From Mycobacterium kansasii ATCC 12478 (GTDB taxonomy: Bacteria; Actinomycetota; Actinomycetes; Mycobacteriales; Mycobacteriaceae), in contig NC_022663.1 in the NCBI RefSeq assembly GCF_000157895.3, positions 4,774,001 through 4,838,000 of the forward strand: 64,000 nt of DNA, read 5' to 3'. The first letter of the stretch is position 1; each line of letters opens with the position of its first letter. Made by a program: the position numbers and the translations under genes. Positions 34,428 through 47,800 of this stretch are shown here, piece after piece. Under the pieces are notes generated by a model that saw only the letters and a list, made by a program, of their open reading frames with translations, ran no database searches and had not been told where the DNA came from.

Positions 34428-35354
34428 ATGTCGAATACCGATATCGCCGGGTTTCTCGCGTTGTGCGCCGCGCTGGCAGCCGCGGTCGGCAGTGTGATCC
34501 GCCAGCGGTCCGCCCAGGAGATCACCGACCAACCCGTCGGCTACCTGGCGCTGTTCGGAATGTTGTTGCGCGACACCCGCTGGTGGCTGGGCGGTCTGGG
34601 CGACATCGCCAGTTACTGTCTGCTCGCCGCGGCCCTCGACAAGGGCTCGGTGATGTTGGTGACGGCACTGCAGGTGACGGTGCTGCTGTTCGCGCTGCCC
34701 CTCTATGCACGGTTGGCCCATCATCGGATAACCCGGCGGGAGTGGCTGTCGGCGGTGTTGCTGGCTGCGGCGTTGGCGACACTCATCACGGCTGGGGATC
34801 CCACCGCCGGCCACTCCCGAGGCTCGCCGCAAGGCTGGATCGCGGTGGCCGCGGTGCTGGGCCCGGCCTTGGGATTGTGTGTGCTGGGCGCCCGGATCCT
34901 GGCGGATCGTCCCGCTGCGGCGGTGCTGCTGGCGGTGGTGTCGGGTTCGTCGTTGGCGCTGTTCGCGGTGCTCACCAAGGGCATCGTTGACGTGCTCGAA
35001 CACGGTACGGACAACCTGTTGCGCACACCCGAGCTATATGGCTGGGTGCTGGCCGCGCTGGGCGGGATGATCTTCCAGCAGTCGGCGTTTCGCGCCGGCG
35101 CCCTGACCGCCTCACTGCCGACGCTGACGGTGGCCAAACCGGTGGTGGCCTCGGTGCTCGGGGTCACCGTGCTCGGCGAAACGTTGGAGGCCGACGGCCC
35201 GGAGTGGCTGTTGCTGGTGGCCTCGGCGGTGGTGGTGATCATCGCGACGGTCGCCTTGGCGCGCGGTGAGGCCGCCACCATGGCGGCCGGCGCTGGACGC
35301 GACGTGACGATCGCCGACCGGCCACCGGCACCGTGGCAACCCTTGACCGGTTGA
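34428..35354 (+). CDS. DMT-superfamily (NIPA/EamA-like) membrane protein
   Basis: 308 residues from ATG 34428, with GGCGAGGAGG seven bases upstream. There are about nine or ten hydrophobic helices, for example GFLALCAALAAAVGSVI, VMLVTALQVTVLLFALPLYA, WLSAVLLAAALATLI, GWIAVAAVLGPALGLCVLG, AAAVLLAVVSGSSLALFAVL and WLLLVASAVVVIIATVALA. The paired repeats and the AKPVVASVLGVTVLGETL segment fit DMT transporters. It is a possible metabolite exporter; the substrate cannot be predicted. A 205-base gap separates it from mbtH. Confidence 0.8.
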   Translation: MSNTDIAGFLALCAALAAAVGSVIRQRSAQEITDQPVGYLALFGMLLRDTRWWLGGLGDIASYCLLAAALDKGSVMLVTALQVTVLLFALPLYARLAHHRITRREWLSAVLLAAALATLITAGDPTAGHSRGSPQGWIAVAAVLGPALGLCVLGARILADRPAAAVLLAVVSGSSLALFAVLTKGIVDVLEHGTDNLLRTPELYGWVLAALGGMIFQQSAFRAGALTASLPTLTVAKPVVASVLGVTVLGETLEADGPEWLLLVASAVVVIIATVALARGEAATMAAGAGRDVTIADRPPAPWQPLTG

Positions 35355-35558
35355 CGTGTTACTCGCGGCGGCATCCCGCCCGCGACCGTCGACTCCCACG
35401 CAGGGCGGTAACGGGACAGTCAATTAACCGCCGAATTGAACGGTATTGGTGCTAAGTTGACGTCGCCGATCGGTGATTTGGACATAACGCTCCACCACAA
35501 GGATGGTTCCGCGCTGGTTTGGCTTTGACCCGTATCCACTGGGCCGTGAGGAGAACGA

Positions 35559-35789
35559 GTGAGTGTCAATCCGTTCGACGACGACAACGGTAGCTTCTTC
35601 GTCCTGGTCAACGACGAGGAGCAGCACAGCCTGTGGCCGGTGTTCGCCGATATTCCGGCCGGTTGGCGGGTCGTTTACGGCGAGGCCACCCGGGCCGAAT
35701 GTCTGGACTATGTCGACCAGAACTGGACCGATATCAGGCCGAAGAGTCTTCGCGAAAGTTTGCGGCAGAGGCAGGCTTCCGATTCGTAA
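35559..35789 (+). CDS. mbtH: MbtH-family NRPS chaperone
   Basis: 76 residues with the family signature: NPFDDDNGSFFVLVNDEEQH, the SLWP box, PAGWRVVYGEA and a terminal NWTDIRPKSLR. MbtH-like proteins bind NRPS adenylation domains and support their folding and activity. GTG 35559 is preceded by GTGAGGAGAA. The stop is 21 bases before the NRPS start, so the chaperone and its enzyme are co-expressed. The name does not imply mycobactin; no siderophore genes are present here. Confidence 0.95.
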   Translation: MSVNPFDDDNGSFFVLVNDEEQHSLWPVFADIPAGWRVVYGEATRAECLDYVDQNWTDIRPKSLRESLRQRQASDS

Positions 35790-35809
35790 GCTGTCCGGGT
35801 GGCGTCTGG

Positions 35810-38800
35810 ATGGATGAGCACGCCAAAATCCGTGCGTATGGCATCGAGCGTGGTGAGACCCAGGCGGCGCTAGCCGGGCTGGCGGGGGTCGATCAGGCGG
35901 TGGTGATCACCCACGAGGACCGCACCGGCGACAAGCGGCTGGTGGGTTATGTCACCGAGTCGGTCACCGGCGCGGTCGACCCCGCCGCCGCGCGCGCGGC
36001 ATTGGCCGAGCGGCTGCCGCCCTACCTGGTGCCGGCCGTGGTGGTGGTCCTTGAGGCCATGCCGGTGACAGTTGACGGTGAGCTCGACACTGCTTCTTTG
36101 CCGGCACCGGCACCGGCACACCGCGTCGACTCCCGGATCGAGCAGGCCCTGCGCGACATCTATGTTCGCCTGCTCGGTGTCGAGAACGTAGGGGTCGATG
36201 AGTCATTTTTCGACCTGGGCGGGGATTCGCTCTTGGCGATGCGGGCGATCGCCGCGGTCAACACTGAACTGAATGTCGACCTCAAGGTGGGCACCCTGTT
36301 CAACTGGCCGACTATTGCGCAGCTGGCATCGTGCATCGGGCGGCACTCGGGCCGGCTCAAGCGGTTGGTGGCTGCGGAGCGGCCCGCCGTGATTCCGTTG
36401 TCGTCTGCGCAAAGCCGGCTGTGGTTCATCCACCAATTGGATGGATCATCGCCGGTCTACAACCGGGCGGTGGCGTTGCGGTTAAGCGGGCAGCTCGATA
36501 TCCGCGCGTTGCGTACGGCGTTGGCCGATGTGGTGGGCCGTCATGAAATCTTGCGCACGGTGTTTTCAGCGGTCGAGGGGATACCGCAGCAGGTGGTGCT
36601 TTCCGCCGAGCAAGCCGATTTCGGTTGGCAGGTCCTCGATGCGACCGGATGGCCGGCGGACCGGGTCATTGAGGCCATCGAAGAGACGGCGCGCCTCGGC
36701 TTCGATCTGGCAAGCGAAATCCCTTTGCGCGCAAGACTGTTCCGCATTCATGACCAGGAACACGTGTTGGTGATCGTGCTGCACCACATCGCCGGGGATG
36801 GCTGGTCGATCAGCGTGTTGGCCAGCGATGTGGGCGGCGCCTATGTCAGCCGGTGTTCGGGACGCGCTCCGAGCTGGGTCCCGTTGCCCGTGCAGTATGT
36901 GGACTACACGCTGTGGCAGCGGGAAAACCTCGGCGATCCGGCCGATAGTGGCAGTCCGCTGGCCGCCCAGTTGCGGTTCTGGGAAGAAGCGTTGGCCGGG
37001 ATGCCCCACCGGCTTGAGCTACCCACCGATCGGCCGTATCCGCCGGTTGCCGACCACCGGGGCGGCAGCGTCGTCGTGGACTGGACCGCGGAACTGCAGC
37101 AGCGGGTAGGAGACGTTGCCCGCCGGCACAATGCGACCAGTTTCATGGTGGTCCAGGCAGCGCTTGCTGCGCTGCTGTCTCGGCTGAGCGGCAGCAGTGA
37201 CGTGGCGGTGGGATTCCCGATCGCCGGTCGCGGTGATCCCGCGCTGGACGGACTGGTGGGTTGCTTCGTCAACACCCTGGTGCTACGGGTCGACCTCTCC
37301 GGGGATCCCACCTTCAGCCAATTGCTGGACCGGGTGCGCCAGCGCTGTCTGGCCGCCTACGGGCATCAAGACGTGCCCTTCGAGGCACTGGTCGAACGGC
37401 TCAACCCGCCGCGGTCGTGGACTCATCATCCCCTGGTCCAGGTGATGCTGGCCTGGCAGAACTTCACCTGGCACTACGACGACCCCGCCGCGGGATTGGC
37501 CTTGGGTGACTTGCAGGCCTCGCCCGTACCCATCGAGACCCGCACCGCCCGCATGGATCTGGCGTTTTTTCTGGCCGAACGTTCCACCGACGCGGGTGCA
37601 CCTGCCGGGATCGGCGGCACGGTGGAATTCCGCACCGACGTGTTCGACGCGGCCAGTATCGAGGCATTGGTCGAGAGGCTGCAGCGGGTGCTGGTGGCGG
37701 TCACCGATCGACCGGGGCGGCGGGTGTCATCGATAGCTCTGCTTGACGCCGTTGAGCGTGCCCGGCTGGATGAATGGGGTAACCGCGCGGTGTTGGCCCG
37801 GCCCGCACCGGCGGCGATGTCGATTCCCGCGGCGTGGGCCGCGCAAGTGGCGCGCGCCCCCGATGCGGTAGCGGTCAGTTCCGCGGAGCGCTCGTGGACC
37901 TACCGCGAACTCGACGAGGCCGCGAACCGGTTGGCGCACTTGCTATCCGGCTACGGCGTCGGCCGCGGCACGTCTGTGGCCCTGCTGTTGGAGCGGTCGG
38001 CGCAGGCCGTCGTCGCGATACTGGCTGTGCTCAAGACCGGCGCGGCCTACCTGCCCCTGGACCCGGCCCTGCCGGGGCCCAGGGTGGAATTCATGGTTGA
38101 CGACGCCGCGCCGGTGGCCGCGATCGCCACCGCCGGTCTGCGTGGCCGGCTCGACGGCAACCGGCTGCCGGTGATCGACGTCGCCGATCCCCGGGTCCGG
38201 GCTTGTCCGGGCACAGCCTTGCCGACGCCGGCCGCCGATGACATCGCCTACCTCATCTACACCTCGGGCACCACGGGGGTGCCCAAAGGCGTTGCCATCA
38301 CTCACCACAACCTGACCCAGCTGATCATGTCGTTCGACCCAGGCCTGCCCGGAGCACCGGAACAGGTGTGGTCGCAGTGGCATTCCTACGCCTTCGACTT
38401 CTCGGTGTGGGAGATCTGGGGCGCACTGCTGCGCGGCGGCCGGCTGGTGGTGGTGCCCGAGTGGGTAGCGGCCTCACCAACCGACTTTCACGACCTGCTG
38501 GTCTCCCAGCGCGTCAACGTGCTCACCCAAACCCCTTCGGCAATAGGAGTTTTGACTCCGCATGGGTTGGAGTCGACGGCACTGCTGATGGGCGGCGAGC
38601 CGTGCCCGGCCGAGGTGGTGGATCGGTGGGCCGGGGGGCGGGTGATGATCAACGCCTACGGTCCGACCGAGACCGCGATTTACACGTCGCTGAGTGCCCC
38701 GTTGAAGGCGGGTTCGGGGATGCCGCCGATCGGTTCGCCGGTGGCGGGGGCGGCGTTGTTCGTGCTGGACGGCTGGTTGCGGGCGGTGCCGCCGGGGGTG

Positions 38801-41800
38801 GTGGGGGAGTTGTATGTGGCGGGTCACGGTGTCGGCGTTGGGTATTGGCGTCGCGGCGGGTTAACCGCGTCGCGGTTTGTGGCGTGCCCGTTCGGTCGGG
38901 CCGGTTTGCGGATGTATCGCACCGGGGATCTGGTGCGCTGGGGTGCCGATGGGCAGCTGGAGTATCTGGGGCGCGCCGATGAGCAGGTCAAGATCCGCGG
39001 GTATCGCATCGAGCTCGGTGAGGTGCGGGCGGCTTTGGCGGCCGTTTCCGGTGTGGATCAGGCGGTGGTGATCGCTCGCGAGGACCGCCCGGGTGATAAG
39101 CGTTTGGTGGGGTATGTCGTCGGGGCCGCCGATCCCGCCACCGCGCGGGCGGCGTTGGTCGAGCGGCTGCCGTCTTATCTGGTGCCGGCCGCGGTGGTGG
39201 TCGTCGATGCCTTGCCGTTGACGGTCAACGGCAAGCTCGACATTCGCGCCCTGCCGGCACCGGAGTACCTCGACGGCGGCCGCTACCGCCCGCCGGCCAC
39301 CCTGGTCGAGGAGATCCTGGCGGGCATCTACGCCCGGGTGCTCGGGCGGGAGCGTGTCGGGGTCGACGAGTCGTTTTTCGACCTGGGCGGGGATTCGCTG
39401 ACCGCGATGCGGGTGGTTGCGGCGGTCAACGCAACCCTGGATAGCGGTCTCAAGGTGGGCTCCTTGTTCGAGGCGCCGGCGATCGCGCAGCTGGCGCTCC
39501 GCGTCGGTGGGGACGGCGGTGGCCGTGGGCCGTTGGCGGCGGGTGCGCGCCCCGATGTCGTTCCGTTGTCGTTTGCGCAGAGCCGGCTGTGGTTCCTCGA
39601 CCAGTTACACGGGCCCGCACCGGTTTACCACATGGCGGTGGCGCTGCGGCTGCGCGGGCGGCTTGATGCCGACGCGCTGGGTGCGGCGCTGGGCGACGTG
39701 GTGGCACGCCACGAGAGCCTGCGGACGCTGTTCGTCGCACCCGAGGGGCTGCCTCAGCAGCTGGTGGTGGACCCTGAGCGAGCCGACTTCGGCTGGCAGA
39801 TCGTTGATGCCGCCGGGTGGCCGGCCGGCCGGCTGGAAGAGGCGATCGGCGCCACGGCCTGTCACCCGTTTGACCTGACAACCGAGATCCCGTTGCGGGC
39901 AAGGCTTTTCCGCGTCACCGACGACGTGCACGTGCTGGTGGTCGTGATGCACCATATCGCCGCCGACGGCTGGTCGGTGACTCCGCTGGCGCGTGATCTG
40001 GGGCTGGCCTATGCGGGCAGGTGTGCGGGCCGCGCCCCGGGCTGGGCTGAATTGCCCTTACAGTACGTCGATTACACGCTGTGGCAGCGTGAGCAGTTGG
40101 GGGACCCTGACGACCGCCACAGCCCGATCGCCGCGCAGCTGTGCTTCTGGGAGGATTCCCTGGCCGGGCTGCCCGAGCGCCTGCAGCTGCCCACCGACCG
40201 GCCCTATCCGCTGATCGCCGATTACCGCGGCGAAAAGGTAGAGGTGAAATGGCCGGCGGCGTTGCAGGAGCGGGTACGTGATCTGGCCCGCGAACACAAC
40301 GTGACCGGTTTCATGGTGGTCCAGGCGGCGTTGGCGGCGCTGCTGTCCCGGCTTGGCGCCGGACCCGATGTGGCGGTGGGATTCCCGATCGCCGGACGCC
40401 GCGACCCGGCGCTCGACGAGCTGGTGGGCTTTTTCGTCAACACCTTGGTGCTGCGGGTCGACCTGACCGGCGATCCCACCGTCGCCGAGCTGCTGGTCCA
40501 GGTGCGACGGCGCAGCCTGGCCGCCTATGAACACCAAGATGTCCCCTTTGAGGTGCTTGTTGAACGGCTGAAACCCACCCGGTCCCTGACGCATCACCCG
40601 CTGATCCAGGTGATGTTGGCCTGGCAGCACACCGGCCCCGTCCAACTGGCGTTGGCCGACGTTCACGCCACCCCGATGCCGATCGACACGCACAGCGCCC
40701 GCATGGATCTGACGCTTTCCCTGGGTGAACGTTTCACCGACACCGGCGAGCCCGCCGGCATCTGTGGGACGGCGGAGTTTCGCACCGATGTGTTCGATGG
40801 GGCGAGCATCGAGGCGCTGATCGACCGGTTAGAGCGGGTGTTGGTCGCGATGACGGCCGATGCCACACAGCGGATTTCGTCGGTGAACGTGCTTGATGCC
40901 GCCGAGCACGCCCGGCTTGACCGGTGGGGTAACCGCGCGGTGTTGACCCGGCCCGCGCCCACGTCGGTGTCGATCCCGGCGGCCTTCGCCGCTCGGGTCG
41001 CGCACAGCCCCGATGCGGTGGCGCTGACCTGTGGTGGTGAGTCCCTGAGCTATCGGGAGCTCGACGAGGCGTCGAACCGGTTGGCGCACTTGCTGTCTGA
41101 TCATGGTGTGGGTCCGGGTTCGGTTGTGGCCCTGCTGTTCTCCCGCTGCGCCGCGGCGATCGTGGCGATGGCCGCGGTGCTGAAAACCGGGGCGGCCTAT
41201 CTGCCGATCGACCCGGCGTTGCCAAGGGCACGGATCGCGTTCATGGTTGCCGATGCCGCGGCGACCGCCGTCGTCACCGCGGCGGACCTGCGGTCACTGC
41301 TGGACGGATGCGACCTGGCGGTCATCGATGCCGCAGACCCTCGCATCCCCGGCTGCCCCGGCACGGCTCTACCGGCGCCCGCGGCCGATGACATCGCCTA
41401 CCTCATCTACACCTCGGGCACCACGGGGGTGCCCAAGGGTGTGGCCGTCACCCACCACAACGTCACCCAACTCTTCCGGATCGCCAACTTTTTCGACAAA
41501 CCCGAGAACACGGCGCCGTTCGCGGTAACCCAGTGGCATTCATACGCTTTCGACGTCTCGGTGTGGGAGATCTGGGGCGCGCTGCTGGATGGCGGCCGGT
41601 TGGTCGTCATACCCGAAGACGTCGCGGCCTCGCCGGCCGATTTTCACGACCTGTTGGTTGCCGAGCGGGTCGGTGTTCTCAGTCAGACCCCGTCAGCGGT
41701 AGGTGTTTTGCCGCCTCGTGGGTTGGAGTCGGCGGCATTGGTGGTGGCCGGTGAGGCTTGTCCGGCTGCGGTGGTGGATCGGTGGGCCGGGGGGCGGGTG

Positions 41801-44800
41801 ATGATCAACGCCTACGGTCCGACCGAGACCACGATCTATGCCTCGATGAGCGCGCCGTTGAAGGCGGGTTCGGGGGTGCCGCCGATCGGTTCGCCGGTGG
41901 CGGGGGCGGCGTTGTTCGTGCTGGACGGCTGGTTGCGGGCGGTGCCGCCGGGGGTGGTGGGGGAGTTGTATGTGGCGGGTCACGGTGTCGGCGTTGGGTA
42001 TTGGTGTCGCGGCGGGTTGAGTGCGTCGCGGTTTGTGGCGTGCCCGTTTGGTCGGGCCGGTTTGCGGATGTATCGCACCGGGGATCTGGTGCGCTGGGGT
42101 GCCGATGGGCAGCTGGAGTATCTGGGGCGCGCCGATGAGCAGGTCAAGATCCGCGGGTATCGCATCGAGCTCGGTGAGGTGCGGGCGGCTTTGGCGGCCG
42201 TTTCCGGTGTGGATCAGGCGGTGGTGATCGCTCGCGAGGACCGCCCGGGTGATAAGCGTTTGGTGGGGTATGTCGTCGGGGCCGCCGATCCCGCCACCGC
42301 GCGGGCGGCGTTGGTCGAGCGGTTGCCGTCTTATCTGGTGCCGGCCGCGGTGGTGGCGTTGCCGGGGCTGCCGTTGACGGTCAACGGCAAGCTCGACATT
42401 CGCGCCCTGCCGGCACCGGAGTATCGGGACACCGATCGCTACCGCGCGCCGGGCACCCCGGTCGAGCAGATCCTGGCCGACAGCTACGCCCGGGTCCTGG
42501 GACTGGTACGCGTCGGGGTCGACGACTCGTTCTTCGACCTGGGCGGCGACAGCATTCTGGCGATGCAGGTGGTGGCGCAGGCCAGGACCGCCGGCGTAAC
42601 CTGCCGGCCGCGCGACATCTTCATCGAGCAGACCGTTGCCGGTGTGGCCCGGGTCGCCGGTGTCGCCGATGATGCGGCCGCTCTGAATGACGAGGGTGTC
42701 GGCGACGTGTCACCCACACCGATCATGTCGTGGCTACGCAGCCTGAAAAGCAGTGCCGGAGTTGAGCAGTTCAACCAAACGGTGGTCTTGCAGGCGCCGG
42801 CGGGCGTCGACGAGACCGACGTGGCGGTGGTGCTTCAGGCCTTGCTGGATCGGCACCCCATGCTGCGGCTACGGGTCGACGACGACGGCACCGGGGGTTG
42901 GTCGTTGTCGGTGCCCGAGCCCGGGGCGGTGGATGCGCGTAGTTGCCTGCAATCGGTGGACGTGTGGTCCGATGAGGCCCTGATACGGGCCCGGTCCCGG
43001 TTGAGCCCGGCCGCCGGAGTGATGCTGAGCGCGCTGTGGGTCGTCGACACCGGCCGGCTGGCGCTGATCGTTCACCATCTGGCCGTCGACGGGGTGTCAT
43101 GGCGAATTCTGCTGGGGGATTTGAATATTGCCTGGGCTCAGCGTCGCATTAGGCACCAGGTGGCGTTGCCGGCGGGAGGCACGTCATTTCGGCGGTGGGC
43201 GTCGCTGCTCAGCGAGCACGCATGCTCCCCGGCAGTGGTCGACCAGGCGGACGCGTGGCGGCAGGTGCTGGCGGTCCCAGCCGCGCTGCCCGCCGTACGC
43301 TCCGCGGTGGACACGCTGGCCACCGCGGGACGGCTGTCGGTGTCATTGGATGTCGAGACCACCCGCCTGCTGCTCGCGGAAGTGCCGGCGGCATTTCATG
43401 CCGGCGTGCAGGACATCCTGTTGATCGCGTTCGGGTTGGCGTGGGCGCGGTTCTTGGGCAACGGCGGCGCGCCGATCGGCATCGACCTTGAGGGGCACGG
43501 GCGCCACGAGGACCTGGCGCCCGGGGTCGACCTGTCACGCACGGTCGGGTGGTTCACGGCCAAATACCCGGTAGCGCTGGCGGTGGGCGAGGTGGCCTGG
43601 GCACGCGTGGTCGCCGGCGACACGGCGCTGGGCGCGGTGGTCAAGGACGTCAAAGAGCAGCTTCGAGCGCTGCCGGACGGGCTGACCTACGGCATGCTGC
43701 GCTACCTCAACGCAGATGTCGCGCTGCCGGAGCCGGAACCCCCGATCGGCTTCAACTACCTGGGACGCTTGGGCGTTGCCGCGCAGGCTGATGACGGCTG
43801 GCGGATCTGCCCCGGATCCACCGGCAACAGCAGCGCGGGATTGCCGATGCCGCTGATGCACACCGTCGAGGTCAACTCCGCCACCGTCGACACCGACGCC
43901 GGCCCGCAGCTGCATGCCGACTGGATGTGGGCACCGTCGACCGTTGATCGCCCGTCCATCACCCGGCTTGCCCGGCTATGGTTCGACGCTCTGCGCGGCA
44001 TCTGCGCGCATGTCGAACACGGCGGGGGCGGGCTGACCCCGTCTGACATCGCACCCGCTCGGCTCAGCCAACGCCAGATCGACGAGCTGCACCAGCAGTA
44101 CCGGATCGCCGACATCCTGCCGTTGACCCCGTTGCAGCAGGGACTGCTGTTCCACGCCGGCACCGCGCAGGATCCTCACCGGCCGAGTGATCTGTATGCG
44201 GTGCAACTGGATATCAGTGTGAGCGGTCCGCTAGACGTCCACCGCTTGCGCGATGCGGTGCAGGCAGTGATCACCCGCCATCCCAACCTGATGGCCCGCT
44301 TCTGCACACGCTTCGACCAACCGGTGCAGATCATCACGCAGGACCCAGCGGTGCCCTGGCGGTATGTCGAGCTGGACGCCGAGCAGCAGATCCGGCAGGT
44401 GTGCGCGGCTGAACGCGCCGCCGTCTGCGATATCGCTCACCAGCTGCCGTTTCGAGCCGCTGTCATCCGCACCGCAGCAGACCGGCACCGGCTGGTCTTC
44501 ACCTATCACCACATCGTGGTTGACGGCTGGTCGATGCCGATCCTGCTGCGGGAAATATTCGCCGGTTATCACGGGCGGCGGTTGCCCGCGGCCACGCCAT
44601 ATCGCAGGTTTCTCAGCTGGCTGGCCGATCGGGACCGCCGGGGCCACCGAGCCGCCGGGGCAGCGTGGCGGGAGGTATTCGCCGGCTTTGACTCCGCGAC
44701 ACTGGTCGGTCCGCCGGATCGGTTGGGGCTGGGCCCGCGCGGCGCGATTTCGTGCCGGGTTCCCGTCGCCACCACGCGCGCTCTCAACGAGCTGGCGCGC

Positions 44801-47800
44801 TTGTGCCACACCACCGTCAACATCGTGCTGCAGGGTGTGTGGGCGCAGCTGCTGATGTGGCTGACCGGCCACCACGACGTCGCCTTCGGTACCACGGTCT
44901 CGGGCCGGCCGGCCGAGCTGGCCGGGTCCGAATCGATGGTCGGACTGTTCATCAACACGGTGCCGGTGCGGGCGAACATGACGCCGGCAACTACCACCGC
45001 AGAACTGCTGGGCCGGCTGCAGCATGCCCACAACCACACGCTCGAGCACCAGCAGCTGGCGCTGGGTGACATCCACCGCATCACCGGTCAGGAGCGGCTG
45101 TTCGACACCCTTTTCGTGTACGAGAACTACCCGATCGACATCGCCGCGCTCTTGGGCGACGACGAGCTCGTCGTCACCGGCATCGCCAGCCGCGAATGCA
45201 CCCACTACCCACTCGTCGTGCAAGCATCGCCGGGAAGCGAACTGGGTATTCGTGTCGACTTTCGCTCCGACCTGTTCGATGCGGCTTGTATCGAGGCGCT
45301 GATTGGGCGATTGCAGACGCTGTTGGCGCTGATGACCGCCGACCCGGGGCGGGCGTTGTCGTCGGTGGATCTGCTCGACGCCGGTGAGCACGCCAAACTC
45401 GACGGGTGGGGCAACCGCGCGGTGTTGACCCGGCCCGCGCCCGCGCCGATGTCGATTCCGGCGGCGTTCACCGCACAGGTCGCTCGTACTCCCCGGGCGG
45501 TGGCGCTGAGCTGCGGCAGTCTGTCCCTGACCTATCACGAGCTCGATGAGGCGTCGAATCGGTTGGCGCACTTGCTGTCTGGTCATGGTGCGGGTCCGGG
45601 TTCGGTTGTGGCGCTGCTGTTCTCCCGCTGCGCCGAGGCGATCGTGGCGATGACGGCGGTGCTCAAAACCGGGGCGGCCTATCTGCCGATAGACCCGGCG
45701 TTGCCGACCGCGCGGATCGGTTTCATGCTCGCCGACGCCGCGCCGGTGGTCGCGATCACCACCGCCGGGCTGGCTCATCGGCTCGCCGGGCTGGACGTGC
45801 CGGTGATCGATACCGAAGACCCACGGATCCAGGCGTGTCCGGGCACGGCGCTGCCCGCGCCGGCCGCCGACGGCATCGCCTACCTCATTTACACCTCCGG
45901 CACCACCGGCGTGCCCAAGGGTGTGGCCATCACCCACCACAACGTCATGCAGATGGTGGACTCGCTGGGCGCAACCCTGCCTGGCGGCGGGGTGTGGGCG
46001 CAATGTCATTCCTATGCCTTCGACGTCTCGGTGTGGGAGATCTGGGGTGCACTGCTGCGCGGCGGCCGGCTGGTGGTGGTGCCCGAGTGGGTAGCGGCCT
46101 CACCAACCGCCTTTCACGACCTGCTGGTCGCCGAACAGGTCAGTGTGCTCGACCAAAGTCCTTCTGCGGTGGGCATGTTGTCGCCTCATGGGCTGGAATC
46201 GATGGCGCTGGTCGTAGGTGGCGAGGCTTGTCCGGCTGCGGTGGTGGATCGGTGGGCCGGGGGGCGGGTGATGATCAACGCCTACGGTCCGACCGAGACC
46301 ACGGTGGATGCCGTCAGAAGTGCGCCGTTGAAGGCGGGTTCGGGGGTGCCGCCGATCGGTTCGCCGGTGGCGGGGGCGGCGTTGTTCGTGCTGGACGGCT
46401 GGTTGCGGGCGGTGCCGCCGGGGGTGGTGGGGGAGTTGTATGTGGCGGGTCACGGTGTCGGCGTTGGGTATTGGCGTCGCGGCGGGTTGAGTGCGTCGCG
46501 GTTTGTGGCGTGCCCGTTTGGTCGGGCCGGTTTGCGGATGTATCGCACCGGGGATCTGGTGCGCTGGGGTGCCGATGGGCAGCTGGAGTATCTGGGGCGC
46601 GCCGATGAGCAGGTCAAGATCCGCGGGTATCGCATCGAGCTCGGTGAGGTGCGGGCGGCTTTGGCGGCCGTTTCCGGTGTGGATCAGGCGGTGGTGATCG
46701 CTCGCGAGGACCGCCCGGGTGATAAGCGTCTGGTGGGGTATGTCGTCGGGGCCGCCGATCCCGCCACCGCGCGGGCGGCGTTGGTCGAGCGGTTGCCGTC
46801 TTATCTGGTGCCGGCCGCGGTGGTGGCGTTGCCGGGGCTGCCGTTGACGGTCAACGGCAAGCTCGACATTCGCGCCCTGCCGGCACCGGAGTACCTCGAC
46901 AGCAGCCGCTACCGCGCCCCGACCGGCCCGGTCGAGGAGATCCTGGCGGGCAGCTACGCCCGGGTCCTCGGGCTGGAACGCGTCGGGGTCGACGACTCGT
47001 TCTTCGACCTGGGCGGCGACAGCATATTGGCGATGCGGGTGATCGCCGTGATCAACACGGCCCTGGACTGCGATCTCCGGGTGCGAACGTTGTTCGACGC
47101 GCCGACGATCGCCGAACTGGCGTCCCGTATCGATGCGGAGGGAGGTGGCGTCGAGCCGCTGGTGGCCGGCGAGCGTCCGAGTGTAGTTCCGTTGTCGTTT
47201 GCGCAGAGCCGATTGTGGTTCCTCGACCAGTTACACGGGCCCGCACCGGTTTACAACATGGCGGTGGGCTTGCGGCTGCGCGGCGAACTCGAAGCCGACG
47301 CGTTGGGTGTGGCGCTGGCCGATGTGGTGGGCCGGCACGAGATCCTGCGCACCGTGATTTCGACGCTGCAGGGGATGCCCCGGCAGCTGGTGCTGCCACC
47401 CGAGCAGGCCGAATTCGGCTGGGAGATCATGGATGCCCGCGGGTGGCCGAAGGCCCGGCTGGCTGCGGCGATCGCGGAGACAGCCCGCCGCACGTTCAAC
47501 CTGACGGCCGATATCCCGTTGCGGGCAAGGCTTTTCCGCATTACCCACGACGAACACGTGCTGGTGGCCGCGGTGCACCATATCGCCGCCGACGGCTGGT
47601 CGGTGACCCCGCTGGTGCGTGATCTGGGCGTGGCCTATGCCAGCCGGTGCGCGGGCCAAGCCCCGGGCTGGACCGAATTACCGGTGCAATACGCCGATTA
47701 CACGCTGTGGCAGCGCGCCCAGTTCGGTGGCCTCGACGACAGCGACAGCCCGCTCGCCGCCCAGCTGCGGTTCTGGGAGGACGCCCTGGCCGGCATGCCC

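Noticed and set aside
35633..35809. N-terminal extension of the NRPS frame into mbtH
   Set aside because: The added residues have no family similarity and overlap mbtH; the recognisable sequence begins at 35810.
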